DNA of 64,000 nt from Silurus meridionalis (GCF_014805685.1 NC_060892.1:25011060-25075059); one strand, 5' to 3'; shown: positions 48,596-60,373, counted from the stretch's first letter. The notes: generated by a model not told the origin, from the sequence alone. Made by a program: numbers and translations.

Positions 48596-49591
48596 TAATT
48601 TATTAATATAATATATTATATAATATATGTAATAAATTTATATATTATTTTATATATTTACCAAAGCAGGCGTTTTATTTCAAATTGTTCTAAAAACAAA
48701 ACTGTTGATGTTTACACATTGTTAATAGTAATAAGCTGCATCAATAAAAAAAAGCAATTTTTTCCCTGACTGTACCGAAATTGAAATGGACGGTGACTTA
48801 AAACCTGAGGTACTAAGGACCCAAACCGTGAATTTTGTTAACCCTACGCCGAGGTTATTTAAACACATAGAGATGACATAGAGAAGAAAGGCATCGAATA
48901 CATCGCCTTTGTGTCACAGAGGAATGAATTGTTAGATACAGGTATGGAGAAGAAAAAATAAAATAAAACGAGAGCTGGACTAGGATAAAGAAAGATTAGG
49001 ATAACTCAAGAAACCTTTTTTTTTATAGCAGTTAAAATGGCTCCTTTCTTTTTATAGCAATGTTTTCAACCTTATTGCAATTTAAGCACTTTTCTTTAAG
49101 TAATATACTGTGTGTTATCACATTATTTTATTGACTGGATATTGACTAGCAGACTTTAGATGAGAGAACGCTTGATTTGGTAACTTGGTGTTTGACCTCT
49201 GCACCAGAGATTTATGAATGACCACCAATGTTTTATATATAAATAGCCCGAGTCTATAGAGGATATAACAGCCCTGGCTGCTTCTGAAAGAGCTTGAAAT
49301 TTATAGTGAACAATCTTCAGAGGCAATCATGAAACATCTCATATCACTCTGAAAAATATGTACTACCACTGGATCCTGTGAATTTAAAGGATAGTCTTGA
49401 TGGTAGTGTAGAGCAAATGCAGATTTCAGACATAAATCATTGTAATTCGCTTCATCAGCACCTTTTCTAGTCTTGAGAAACAGATGTCATGAAGAGAGAG
49501 CCATCAGTCATGTGTTGCACGTCATTAGGATTAGCAAGCCTGCAGTATCTCAGATATAATATGAACATGTTCCTCTATACAGTGTATGTTA
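48593..49591. other. Unique AT-rich DNA, no gene seen
   Basis: No recognised repeats beyond AT-rich sequence. Confidence 0.45.
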
Positions 49592-49815
49592 GGGAAGTGG
49601 AAGTGCCAAGCTGCTACTATTGGGCCCTTGAGCAAGTCCCATAATGGGTGCTGTATCATGTATCATGGCTGACCCTGCGCTCTGACCCCAGCTTTCCCCA
49701 CTAGCTTAGACGTTAAGGACATTGGACTTTAGACTCGAAAGGTATGAGTTTAAATCTCATCCACACCAAGCTGCCATACATTGCTGGGAAATGCAAAGAA
49801 AATAATTTCACTGGG
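49592..49815 (+). mobile_element. SINE split by a second SINE head
   Basis: The first copy gives 'aagtgccaagctgctactat', 'tgggcccttgagcaagtccc' and 'catggctgaccctgcgctct' (to 49683). Then a second head appears: 'ctagcttagacgttaaggac', 'attggactttagactcgaaa', 'gtatgagtttaaatctcatc', 'caagctgccatacattgctg'. The end 'ggaaatgcaaagaaaataat' (49788-49815) fits the tail of the first copy. A nested insertion is the simplest reading. Confidence 0.65.
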
Positions 49816-50469
49816 TCATTAATTTCACTTATACCACTGGCATTGTACCTAATGCCTCACCCCTGCAGATTTAAGAATATCCTATAAGAAAACTAATCTA
49901 TTGAGGAATGCGTGATTGAGGCACGTGGCCTGTGGTATATCCATCTTTTGATTTCTCCAACTTCTTTGAAGATGAAAAATATGCAGTGCTTCACACATTC
50001 ATTGATTATAAAGGCTTGAAAGTCAATTAGAATGTAGGTACCCAGTTCCTAACTCCTTCAGAATATCAAAGGTGACGTAATATTGAAAGCTTTTAAACTT
50101 ATTCAGATGGGAAGAGTAGATGTTTGGAAAGCTACATCTACTACGCTACAACTAAAACCTCATCCTTCCTGGCATTCATAACAAAATAAGAATAAAATCA
50201 TTTTGTGGTGGTGTATATTTGACTGTAAATTGAAAGAAGGGGCGTGTGTGGTCCCGAAGGGTATACATATTAGTAGCCTACTTACAGTAAAATGTAGAAT
50301 TGGTTTTTCCTTTAGTAGATGTTGGGGACCAATTTTAAACTGCTCTTAAATTAAAACCTTTACTATTGTTAATGACGAGAAGAAGCCTGTCTTGTTTGTT
50401 GGAATAACAGGACTAAAAACATCTCCTGAGTTCTCCTTCCACCCACTCCACACACTAGATCCTGCCACG
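49816..50469. other. Unique DNA, no gene seen
   Basis: AT-rich, no recognised motifs until the gypsy remnant. Confidence 0.45.
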
Positions 50470-50819
50470 GCATGTCTTCCAAGTATTTCAGAAACTCACC
50501 TTACATTTCTTGTATGACAAGCTAGTGAAATGTAAAGTCCACAAGGTCCACGCCGCCATAACCTATCACTGCTAAAACAGAGGTTGCAGAGGTGTCTAGG
50601 GTTCAACAAGTTCTACAGATGGTTCATGATCGATCAGCTCTATGGTAGCACCATTGACCTTGCTCATAAAAGAGAAACCCAAGATACTCTAATGCTCCAA
50701 GGAGGTGCATGAAGCTTTTCAAAGCTTCAAAGACTGATCGAGTGCATTTCTTTGTACAAGGTGATCCTTGTGAAAATAGTATTTAGGTTATTCTCTCTCA
50801 ACACCAGAGAACCCGAAGA
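50470..50819 (+). mobile_element. Ty3/gypsy pol remnant
   Basis: Frames read HVFQVFQKLTLHFLYDKLVK (about 50475-50534), then LQRCLGFNKFYRWFM (50584-50628), then SFSKLQRLIECISLYKVILV, then VILSQHQRTRRL (about 50789-50820). This is the order of the RT thumb to RNase H linker of gypsy-type pol ('HVxxVLxxLxxxxLYVKxEKCxFH', 'LQRFLGFANFYRRFI', 'AFxxLKxxFxxAPIL', 'AVLSQ'). Several stops; no LTR seen beside it. A SINE follows at once. Confidence 0.8.
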
Positions 50820-50965
50820 TTGTGGCTCAGTAGTAGGGATTGGACTCTGGATCTGAATTCAAATCCCAGCACCACCAAGATGCCAATGCGTTAACCCTCA
50901 AATGATCAGTTGTAAGTCACTCTGGATAAGGGCATCTTCCAAATGCCATTAATGTGAATGAACCC
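50820..50965 (+). mobile_element. tRNA-derived SINE
   Basis: 'ttgtggctcagtagtaggga', B-box-like 'tgaattcaaatcccagcacc', 'tcagttgtaagtcactctgg' and 'ataagggcatcttccaaatg' with 'ccattaatgtgaatg' give a full-length member. Its tail is the left edge of a duplicated segment (see 50925). Confidence 0.85.
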
Positions 50966-51213
50966 TTTAAAAATTCACCCATATATGTATGACGTATTCA
51001 AGGAAGTCAAAGAGGAACCTGTGAGAGCCTAGCAATTTAGGCAGCCTTAAGGCATTGGAGGGGGCAGTGAATAAATCCTGGTTGACCACCATAAAAGAAA
51101 ATAAAAATAGCCAAACCCATTGCAAGTCAAAAGGTTTATGTTCACTTTTTTTCTGTTGTCCAAGGATAAAGAAGACCAAAGCCAAAGCACCATCCAGACT
51201 TCCCAATGGACCC
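50925..51213 (+). repeat. Duplicated 290-bp segment, copy 1
   Basis: From 'gataagggcatcttccaaat' in the SINE tail through 'cacccatatatgtatgacgt', 'agtcaaagaggaacctgtga', 'ggcattggagggggcagtga' and 'cctggttgaccaccataa' to 'aatggaccc'. The same string occurs at 52585-52825 at roughly 90 per cent identity, except that copy 1 has about 49 extra bases before 'ccatccaga'. Confidence 0.93.
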
Positions 51214-51262
51214 CAAATCAGTGACGTGAGTACATCATTCTGACTTTTTTTAATGTGTGGAA

Positions 51263-51412
51263 GGTGGCAGCTTAGTGGTTAAGCCACACCAATCTGCCAC
51301 TCATTGGCCCCTGAGCGAGACCCTTAATCCGATAGCTGCTCAGGTGTTTGAATGAGATAAAATGTAAGTCGCTCTGGATAATGCCATCTGCCAGATACCA
51401 CAAATGTAAATG
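51263..51412 (+). mobile_element. tRNA-derived SINE
   Basis: 'ggtggcagcttagtggttaa', a deleted B-box region, 'cattggcccctgagcgagac', 'gctgctcaggtgtttgaatg' and the tail 'gtaagtcgctctggataatg', 'catctgccagataccacaaa'. Head and tail kept; middle shortened. Confidence 0.85.
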
Positions 51413-52403
51413 TTATAACTAGTTGCCTCCATAAGATAATGGACAAATCCTAAGTCCTTACCTTGTTGGATTGATGCATGAAAGATATTCCATCATGGAT
51501 CAATCCAAATTAACCAAATGCAAACCAAAAAGCAACCAATAAACAATTCATCAGGCCACCTAAGTATTGGTGGGATATACCAATTTAAAAAAGAAAAGGG
51601 TTGGCTTGACGATGACCTGAAAGTGTGTGCCAAGATCAAGCACGATTGATCGTCCGATCCAACCAACCCATGTCAATGGATCAAAGAATGATCAGCTGAT
51701 TGGGGGAAAAAAAGGAATTGAAATTGATTAGGTCAAACAAGAAACACATGTGGGCTATTCAATCGCATAGAACCAGCAGGCATTGAAAGGCCAATAACAT
51801 CTAAGCACAGGTGCCTCTTTCTCTATTTAAAGGAAGACAGGTCTTGAATATTCAATCGAATGCGGAGAATTGGATTGAACCTCCTGCTGAATGGTCAACG
51901 GTTTTGTTTTTCACATGCTATCGGCAACATGCTGGAGTCCACAGCCTTTTTCATTTTCTGTGTCCTTGTAAGTGACCTTAAAATTTGACCTCGAATGAAC
52001 TATAAGGGGTATGAAACGAAAATAAGAAATAGAAGCAATTCTTATCCATTTAGGACTGGAGGCTTTTGCAGGACTGCATAAAACTCAAAGAGAAGAATAG
52101 GTTAAAGATTAGGCCAGGGGGGCGGCTTTTTCTGTACCGTTCTAGAACTTTTATGATGCCTAGAGAGACAAAGAGGTTTACTGATATGTATTTTGTCTTT
52201 CACTGTCTCCTCCAGCCACAGACACCTAACACTATATTTTTCTTCACATTCTTCATCTGGGTGTATATATGGACTGGTCAACCTGTGAACCATTTTAATA
52301 ATCCTTGATAGTTTTTATTTTAAAACTAATTTCATAGATTTTTTGTGCTCAATAATTAGTCTACAAGGCATAGCCATTGTGGGGGGGTTTGGAAGTGGCC
52401 TTA
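51413..52403. other. Unique DNA, no gene seen
   Basis: Frames of 63-80 codons at about 52.1-52.3 kb on both strands have no motif. Confidence 0.45.
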
Positions 52404-52411
52404 CGGTAAAC

Positions 52412-52889
52412 CAGAGGTCTTCAACGTTTTCCAGTTCAAGTACCCCATAGGCAAAATTGTCAAACGTAGCCACTGATATTAAAAGAAACCAATCAAATTA
52501 TGCTAGTAACATTACGTTAAGACAATTAGAACGATGTCTTTGTACATGCATCATTGTCTGTATATTTTTTTCATCTATTAAAATGATAAGGGCATCTTCC
52601 AAATGCCTCAAATGTGAATGAACCCTTCAAAAACTCACCCATATATGTATGTCGTATTTAAGGAAGTCAAAGAGGAACCTGTGAGAGCCTAGCAATTTAG
52701 GCATCCTTAAGGCATTGGAGGGGGCAGTGAATGAATCCTGGTTGACCACCATAAGAAAAAAAAAAAAAGGCCGAACCCATTGCAAGTCAAAAGGTTTATG
52801 TCCATCCAGAATTTCTAATGGACCCTATTTCTACATTGGTTAGCAGACCCCCTGCAGTACCATCGCGGACCCCCGGTTGAAGACCCACG
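52412..52889. mobile_element. hAT-like element with 8-bp target duplication
   Basis: Termini 'cagaggtcttcaacg' and 'ggttgaagacccacg' are inverted repeats of the family at 38553. Flanks 'cggtaaac' (52404-52411) and 'cgctaaac' (52890-52897) match at seven of eight positions, the hAT signature. The middle, 52585-52825, is not hAT sequence but a copy of 50925-51213. Confidence 0.85.
52585..52825 (+). repeat. Duplicated segment, copy 2, inside the hAT element
   Basis: Matches 50925-51213 in the same orientation, including the SINE tail but not the SINE body. It lacks about 49 bases near its right end and has a longer A run (about 13) after 'ccaccataag'. Confidence 0.93.
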
Positions 52890-52897
52890 CGCTAAAC

Positions 52898-53618
52898 TGC
52901 TCGCACAAGGGTATGTATCCATTCATATCGGCTAATAGCATGCGATTGTGATCAAGATTAACCAGATGACATTCAAACCCACACCCTTCCCATCAATACA
53001 GTGTATCTGTTAAAGCCCCAATAAAGATTATTCTACGGTTATTTCTATAAGGACCCCCATAGCCACGGTCCACAAAGAGCTTAAATGGATTAAATGTAAA
53101 TATAATTATGAGAGAAGGGTGCAAAAATATTGCATGATTTATTTGACTTGAATTAAATGAAGCAAAATGAAATTAGATTAGCTCTGTCATCTGTAGCCTT
53201 ATTTCGTTCATGCATGTCTTGATGATCAAAACCATCATACGAACACTCCTTTTCCCTCAATACGTTTCTCTCCTCGTGGTACTGTCCACCTGACTCGTTT
53301 CAACGGTCATCAGGAACGTTGCTCGTATTGGGTCGTTGTAGGAGAAGTCACACTTGACAGAATCCTTCTGACACTGCGAGAATTTCATCGGTGGAAAAAA
53401 ATTATCATTAATCGGCTGTTGGTAAACAACCCAAGACTACAGATTTTAGCTTTGAATATAGGAATTTCGTCTCAGACGTGCAAATGGTGGTGAAAATCGC
53501 ACGGTATGCACCTGGTTTTAGCCACCGCTGATGTCTACCTCTTTAGATACTAGCATAAAAATCTAAAAAATATATTTTTTCTGTTGTAGTCATTTATTAG
53601 ACATTACCTTAAATAACT
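52898..53618. other. Unique DNA, no gene seen
   Basis: Bases 53240-53400 have mixed composition without repeats; no coding motif. Confidence 0.45.
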
Positions 53619-54045
53619 AATGAAAGTCTCTCTTCGTGTAACGACAAGGCCAACAGCCATGTGGACGACCCCACACAGCCCACACACCCCTCACACACAC
53701 ACACTTTACTCTCCCTACCATCAGGAAGGAGGTTCTGAAGCATTCGGGCCTCACATCCAGACTGCAACAGTTTTTCCCCCTCAAGCCATCAGGCTCCTGA
53801 ACACACACAACTGAATTGTACAAAACACACAGACTTACTCAACTCACACACTCATTACTCATCTCAGTCCATTCCACCACCCATATTGTATTTATATTTA
53901 ATCATATTATACTGTTTACATGCTGTTTTGCGCCTCTCGACTGCTGCTCCTGCTGTTTTTGCACTGCATTGTGTTTATGAACACACTCTTGTTTATAGTC
54001 CTCTTTTGCACATTACTATATAATCATATTATACAGTAAGTTTAC
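53619..54045 (+). mobile_element. LINE 3' end (L2/CR1/Rex-like)
   Basis: The frame ending at 53814 reads ...LYSPYHQEGG, SEAFGPHIQTAT, VFPPQAIRLLNTHN and stop. 'FFPxxAIRLLN' is the usual C-terminal end of RT proteins of L2/CR1/Rex-type LINEs; the preceding SLPxGxRYR part is shifted out of frame. An AT-rich 3' untranslated part follows to about 54045. Truncated at the 5' side. Confidence 0.75.
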
Positions 54046-54061
54046 TGGTTGGCATGTCGCT

Positions 54062-54478
54062 CTTCTTTCGGCTTCCCCCCTAGGGGGTGCCACAGCGGAT
54101 CATCCGTCTCCATACCCCCCGTCCTCTACATCTACCTCTTCTACACCAACTACCTGCATGTCTTCCCTCAGCACATCCATGAACCTCCTCCTTGATCTTT
54201 CTCTTTTCCTTCTTCCTGGTGGCTCCATCCTCATCATTCTCCTACCGATATACCCCATGTCTCTCCTCTGCACATGTCCAAACCATCTCAATCTCACCTC
54301 CCTCACCTTGTCTCCAAAACGTCCGACATGCGCTTTCCCTCTAATAATCATTTCTAACCCTGTCCATCGAGGTCACTCCCAACGAAAACCTCAACATCTC
54401 CAGCTCTGCTACCTCCAGCTCCACCTCCTGTCTTTTACTCAATGCCACTATCTCTAAACCGTACAACTGACGTCGCTC
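54062..54478 (-). mobile_element. LINE 3' end, minus strand
   Basis: An 83-codon minus frame (54100-54351) starts MIIRGKAHVGRFGDKVRE, continues RLRWFGHVQRRDMGYIGR and RRFMDVLREDMQVVGVEE. This is the C-terminal tail of a widespread fish non-LTR retrotransposon. Upstream coding ('VALSKRQEVELEVAELEML') continues to 54478 after a frameshift. The non-coding end 'gggggtgccacagcggatca' resembles the tail of the SINE at 63.1 kb. It meets the preceding plus-strand LINE tail to tail. Confidence 0.85.
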
Positions 54479-56735
54479 TATGTTGTTTTATGTAGCACCA
54501 TGGTTTTGGAGGAACGTCGTATCATTTCGTTGTGTACTGCGCCAGCTATGTATGTGTGACTTGTTGTGATTCGCTTCATCAGCTTGGAGCTACCATCATA
54601 TATGGATCACAGATGGCTTTGTATATTCTTACCTGAAAATCGTCACCTTTGGTTTGGTCTTTAGGGACAAATTGAAATGTATAAGTCAGGATCTAAGAAG
54701 CTGCTCTGGTCTTCAATGTCTTTTTGTTTAAAGTACAATAATATATGATAATGAACTGTGATCGAAGTGAACCGAAATTGATTTGAAATCCAGCACAGCA
54801 TTACGCAGGTAAAATCATATAATGTTAACCTGCTATCCTTGAGAAACTCCTTTTAACAGCTGTCACCATCATTCGGGGTGAAAAGGACGTTTATTTAGCA
54901 CGATGGAGCGTTTCGAGGCCGTGCCGTGCTCCCGAAAACGATCTCGAACAATACGAAGGGCGCCTTATGCGCAACGATATGCACGGCGACGTGGCTCTGC
55001 ATGGCGCATAAATCAAACTGGCAGCGTACTGGATTTGTAATCTCTTACAGGAAAAAAAAAGTACAACAAACCCCGGAAAAACAAAGAAAGAAAAGGGCTT
55101 CGAAAAAGGTTTTTGCAAAACATCCCACAGGGTTGCGCTTCATTTAACACACATCTAATTACTCGGTTTCATCCATCAATGCCGGTCAGAAGTAATTTAT
55201 CAATACTCATTAACGAAACGCTGGTGTTTCCAATGCTGACATGTAATTTTCACACTCGGAATGCGACGGGAAAATGTATAAAATGCGATTTATTTATAGG
55301 CGCCTCATCCACCCACGGCGAGCTCACAGCGTCAAAACATAAGCCTGAAGAACAATTGAATTCAATCGGCTAATAGACTTTTCCAGAAACACCATAATGC
55401 TACAAAATTATTAGAATTTAGTCTCACACATATATTTAATAGCAAAGTGCATTTCCCACAACACGCGAGTGCGCCTGTTCAATCCGTTGCGACTAGATAT
55501 GTTTCTCCAGCAGCCCCAGGCAGCAGGACAGATGTGTCATACACAATGTCAGGACTCATTGAGAACCGGGGAGGTTATAAGAGCAAGAAAGAAAAGAGAG
55601 CTCTCAATTACAGCACTGCTGGGGTTTTCTACCGTAGCCATCTGGGATCTAACAATGCATTCCAGAGAGACAGAGATAAATAGATAGCATGTGTTTTGTT
55701 GCTGGAGAATTCGAAATTGAGAATGCCTAAGGGCTGCTAGCAATACGGCCATATTTACTATTGGTCAGTATGGTCTTGGAACGTGTAAGCAACATTCCAT
55801 ATCGAGTTTACCGGGTATGATATTGGACCCAGAATGTAGAGGTGTCAAATATCTCTCATCGGGTACGGGTTTTTATGGGTACCCAAGCATTTAAAACCCG
55901 TTGGAAAAAAAATGCAACCATGTGCATCTGTGATGTCATTAGTTTTTTTTTTGTCAAATGTTTATCTGGACATCTGAGTGTGTTGGAATGGGGTGGAATG
56001 GGGTGGTGGGGAGGCGATCGGTTGGATTATCGGTCCGGGATCCTTGCGTATATCCTGTGTATAATGATGATGATGTCAAAAAGCCACATTATTTACAGTA
56101 TATTTTTCTGCTCTATGTGAAAACCACATTTTCTTCAAGAGTAGTTTTGATCGAGAATGTCTCCTCCATCAAAAAAAAAAAAGGAAAAGTTAGGCCTCCT
56201 ACGTAAATAATAGACCGTAGACTAAGCAAATGCTGTGACGTTCAAATATGGACGCCATATTTCAGTCAACAAGTCAATAATTAAAGACACTTGTTTTCAG
56301 TTACAACTGCTCTCCAAAACCACAATAAAAGTATATGCTTTAAATATTTTATTGGAGTAATGTGTGGTGTTTAGCCACCAGATCGTGGCCAAACTGTTTG
56401 TTTCTGTGTTGTGATCTTCCCAGTTTTTTATGTCTTGGTTCTTATTTCCTGTTTTTCCGTCTTTCCATCCCATCCTAAGCTTGTTTTGAACCTTGAGCCT
56501 TGGGTGGTTCTCTTGCCCCTTGATTTAACCGCTTAACCTGCATCTCCACCTCCTTCACTGCTGTTACATGACATAGCTAAACACCATTGATTTTGTTCTA
56601 GACCGTAGTAGCTGGATTGTTTGGTGGGGACAGAGAGGAGGGCTGTTATAGGGGCCTATTAAAACTAAACAATCAAATACAATTCTTCTTTTTAGCTCAA
56701 GTAAAAAATAAAAGACATTTTTTACAGCTAATAAA
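54479..56735. other. Unique DNA, GC-richer block at 54.9-55.4 kb
   Basis: Bases 54890-55370 are CpG-rich for this window ('gcgtttcgaggccgtgccgt', 'ggcgcctcatccacccacgg') and carry overlapping frames without motifs, so a conserved non-coding element is possible. The rest is ordinary unique DNA. Confidence 0.35.
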
Positions 56736-57485
56736 CACAGCCCTGAAAAAAAAAAGTCACCACCTGGATTTAATTAGACAAATTGGTAGGAGCCTCCCAT
56801 TGGAAAATTATTGCATGGATGATTGTTTCAGCTGGCAACAAGTTATTTAACCCAAACTAATGCAGTGAGTAGCTTCTAATTTCTTTTTAATTACCACGTC
56901 AGAAATCGCGTCCTGTAGTTGTGGAAAAGATGTTTCAGAAGGGTTAAATCATTGGCATGCATCAAGCAAAGAAAACATCTAAGGAGATCACAAGAACTAC
57001 TTAAATTACGTTAAGAACTGTCCAACGCATTATTAAAAACTGGAAGGATAGTGGGGAACCATCATCTTTGAGGTAGAAACGTGAAAGTTAGAGCATTTTC
57101 ACACCCACAATGCAAAGGGAACTCAAGGGATTGGGACTAAACAGCTGTGAAGAAAACCACTGATCAGTGAGGCAAATCTGGGATCGAAAGGATTCAATTT
57201 GCTTGGGAGAATATAAAGCTTGGACTCTGGCGCTATATAATGAGGTGTTCTGATGAGTCCAGATTTACCCTGTTCCAGAGTGATGGGCACATCAGGGTAA
57301 GAAAAGAGGTGGATGAACTGATGCACCCATCATGCCTAGTGCCTACCGTACAAGCTGGTGGGGGCAGTGCTATGATCTGGGGTTGCTGCAGTTGGTCAGG
57401 TCTCGGTTCAGCCACATTATGTGCCTATAGAATGAGGTCAGCTGACTACATGAATATACTGAATGACCATATTATTCTATCCAAG
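56736..57485 (+). mobile_element. Tc1-like transposon, truncated before the last catalytic block
   Basis: The left end 'cacagccctgaaaaaaaaaa' and 'gtcaccacctggatttaatt' look like a Tc1 terminus. After a decayed N-terminal part comes SDESRFTLFQSDGHIRV (57251-57301), with the DES motif holding the first catalytic Asp of Tc1 DDE enzymes, then MHPSCLVPTVQAGGGSAM, IWGCCSWSGLG and ADYMNILNDHI (to about 57475). The second Asp and last Glu are absent because the element ends at about 57485. It is the best-kept transposase frame in the window. Confidence 0.88.
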
Positions 57486-58164
57486 ATCTTGGTGAAAAAT
57501 TACTGCAACTCTGGACGGGAATAAATGTTCTGTAATTGCACAAGAAGAACGATGCCGAAGCGAATGCGTGTCGTCATCAAAGCTAAATGCGGTCCAACGA
57601 AATATTAGCGTGTGCTTTTTATTTTTTGTACAGGCAGAGTATATGTAGCGTGATTTATTTGTCCGATTTTTGACATGTAATAATAAGAAATAGTGATTGT
57701 GAGGCTCAGGAGGTGGACAAGACGAAGCTAAAATAAAACCACAAGTAATCAATACATAGCATGAGTCATTATTGATTTTTTTTTTGTGATATTTTGATGT
57801 TTGTTTTTTTTTGTTTTTTGTCTAACAGCCATTATTTGTTTTTATTCTATGGTAAATCCATCTTGTTTTTTTTTACATTCTTTTTTTGTGTGTGTTTCGA
57901 AGCAAACCGAAAAAATTCATATAACACGACAGGGTTCATTTTATTCATGGTCAAGTTATTCCTTTAAATCTGAATTCTGGACAGAGTAACGTCTAATCCC
58001 TCGATGGTTTATGAATAATGAATGAAGTATACATAGACTTGCCAGATTTTGTGTTTGTACAGCCGTGTCTGCTTCATTTGAAGGCAGGCGTTGCTTTGTT
58101 AGCCCTCATGTATGGTATGATGAAAATGCGAAACACTCTTTCAAGCTCATACGGTTTTTGGTTG
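57486..58164. other. Unique DNA, T-rich, no gene seen
   Basis: T-rich runs at 57777-57890. No recognised repeat or coding motif. Confidence 0.45.
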
Positions 58165-58595
58165 CTGAGTAATTTCTTCTACACTGGGTTTGAAAAGTTA
58201 TAGCGTAGTAAGGTGGGGATATATTTTTTTTTGTTTGTTAGAAAACGCATATTTTTCTCTCCGTGTTGGCTTTTTCGTCCGCACCGAGACGCCGATTTCA
58301 GCCGACGGAAACGTAGCTTTATGAAAGCTCTCTCGAAGTGGATGAGTTCGAAAACGCCGTTTTGAAAAACGATGACGCGTTTTTAGCCATGTGACCAATT
58401 CAGGCAATTGGATTAGCAACTTTTGGGAACCGACAGTGTTTTATCCGGATTAGTGTAGACGAGGCGTGTACTGAGAGTCGTATAGAAAACAGATTAACGT
58501 GTAATCTGAAAAATATAAAAATATGCGTTTTCTAACAAACAAAAAAACATATATCCCCACCTTACTACGTGTAAGGTGTAGAAGAAATTACTCAG
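58165..58595. repeat. 431-bp inverted repeat
   Basis: Left arm 58165-58256 ('ctgagtaatttcttctacac', 'gtagtaaggtggggatatat', 'ttgtttgttagaaaacgcat') pairs with right arm 58518-58595 ('atgcgttttctaacaaac', 'atatatccccaccttactac', 'gtgtagaagaaattactcag'). The left arm has about 14 extra bases. The 260-bp interior is GC-richer and has repeated 'gaaaacg' and 'gccgac' words plus 'gtgtagacgaggcgtg', recalling a fish DNA transposon family. Confidence 0.9.
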
Positions 58596-59394
58596 TCTCT
58601 GTAAACAGTAACGAATTCGATATAAAATGTTGGTTATAAAATTGTTTATAGTGTATAGTGCGTCTACTAGTAAATATAGATAAATAACAAACACTCCTGT
58701 TTTTACAGATAAACATGCTTAATGATACAAATGCCAACTTGCACTTTTTAAATTGATGCATCACGTCAATGCAAATCTGTCAATCCCTGGGGTCCTAAGG
58801 TGGTCTTCAAAATAGGGATGAAACAGCCAAGTGCTTTCTGCAACAGTCATTCGGAATATTTTAGGCAGGGAATCCGATTGGCGCCTTTATATTCCTTGAA
58901 CTGCTCCTGTTGGACGTCAGGCATTAAATTGGTCAAGCAAAGAAACTAACAAGATACTGATGCTGTCTTTCTTCACGTTGCTCCAAAACAAAATTCTACA
59001 ATTTGGAGATCATCCCCCAGACCTCTACCTCACAGATGATTGATCAAATTTCAACAAATGGATACCGCATTTTACATGTTTCTTCGCCCACTAAGAGATT
59101 CGGAATTATATTTTCTAGGGGCTGAATTATTTAAAAGAAGTATAGTGTGCCTTGCCAGGGATCACCTTATGTTTCTGTGCACTGAGCAACACAAACATCC
59201 TCCAGCAACTAGATGCTGAGAAGGCCAAATGTCATGCTCATCTTTTCTTCTCTCCCTCTCATTCCTTCCCTCCTTGTCTTTGCTCCCGCAAGGGTTACGA
59301 GCTGATTTTCTTTGACTTTTTCAGCCACATGGAAAGCACTGAAGATGAATCTTCCCGGTTCAACTATTTTAGGCCAGAGGTGGCAAAAGTACAC
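58596..59394. other. Unique DNA, no gene seen
   Basis: No recognised repeats or coding motifs. Confidence 0.45.
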
Positions 59395-59540
59395 ACATCC
59401 TTTACTTAAGTAGAAGGAACAGATACTCATGTTTTAAAAGACTCTGGTAGAAGTTGAAGTTCTGACTACACTTTTTTACTCAAGTTGAAGTAAAGAAGTT
59501 TGGGCTCTGACATGTACTTAAGTAAAAAGTAGCCGTTACT
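59395..59540 (+). repeat. Dispersed repeat 'agtacttaagtaga'
   Basis: Carries 'agaggtggcaaaagtacac', 'tacttaagtagaaggaacag', 'ggtagaagttgaagttctga' and 'tttactcaagttgaagtaa'. I recognise it as a phrase dispersed in teleost genomes; a reversed copy lies near 10.2 kb. Confidence 0.65.
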
Positions 59541-59594
59541 TCTACCTGTTTTAGTGTCACGCTGGTAACTGTGGACGTCACATCATATTCATAT

Positions 59595-60373
59595 CAGGGC
59601 TGTCAATCGGTTAAAAATATTGAATTGCGATTAATGGCTTGTCATGAGTTTACTCAACATTAAACGAAACTTAATCGTGCATTTTTATCTGTTCTAAATG
59701 TACCTTAAATTGATACTTTTCAAGATTTTAATACTCTAATCAACATAGACATGGAGGAACATGGATGCTTTATGTTTTATCATTAGTGAAACCAAAATAG
59801 AGCTTGAAAACCAAATATTCATGTAAAATTTTAATTGTGGTGTCTTAAATTACATAAATCATCAGGACACCAAACGGAATTTCTGCTATGTTTCCACACG
59901 GACGGGTAATGAGGTGATACCGCAGAAACTGTACCTCTTCTAACTTTTATTCGGATTACATAATCTGAGAATATTTGCTTATTTGCTTATTTCGAGCTTT
60001 TTATGCATGTATACAAATAAAAGTAAACCCTTTACAGATTTGAATGATGTATTGCTTTTATCTGTACGATCAAAAAATTTAAAGTAATGTAAGTTTGTTT
60101 CGGCATCATGATGAAAAAATGCCACTTTGTGTGCATCATGGCGTATTTCGGTGCTTATTTGAGTAAACAAATGCTTACTGATTAAAAATGAATTTTTGGT
60201 GGAGTGTATATATACATATGAGGTGAAATTTTAATCTTCGACATGACACACGTTTGAATAAATATATTTATTCTGACTAAATAAATGATGCGTGTCGAAT
60301 CGAAAATTTTAATTTTGTCTCTAATATGTTAATAAAATTAATTTGCGTTAACACGTTAATTTTCACAGCTCTA
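59595..60373. mobile_element. hAT-like non-autonomous element
   Basis: The left end 'cagggctgtcaatcggttaa' and right end 'acacgttaattttcacagct' (then cta) are inverted termini of the fish family with 'gattaatcg' words. Flanks 'attcatat' and 'atcaatat' match at six of eight. Inside, 60225-60310 folds back on itself ('aaattttaatcttcgacatg' against 'gtgtcgaatcgaaaatttt'). No frame. Confidence 0.7.
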
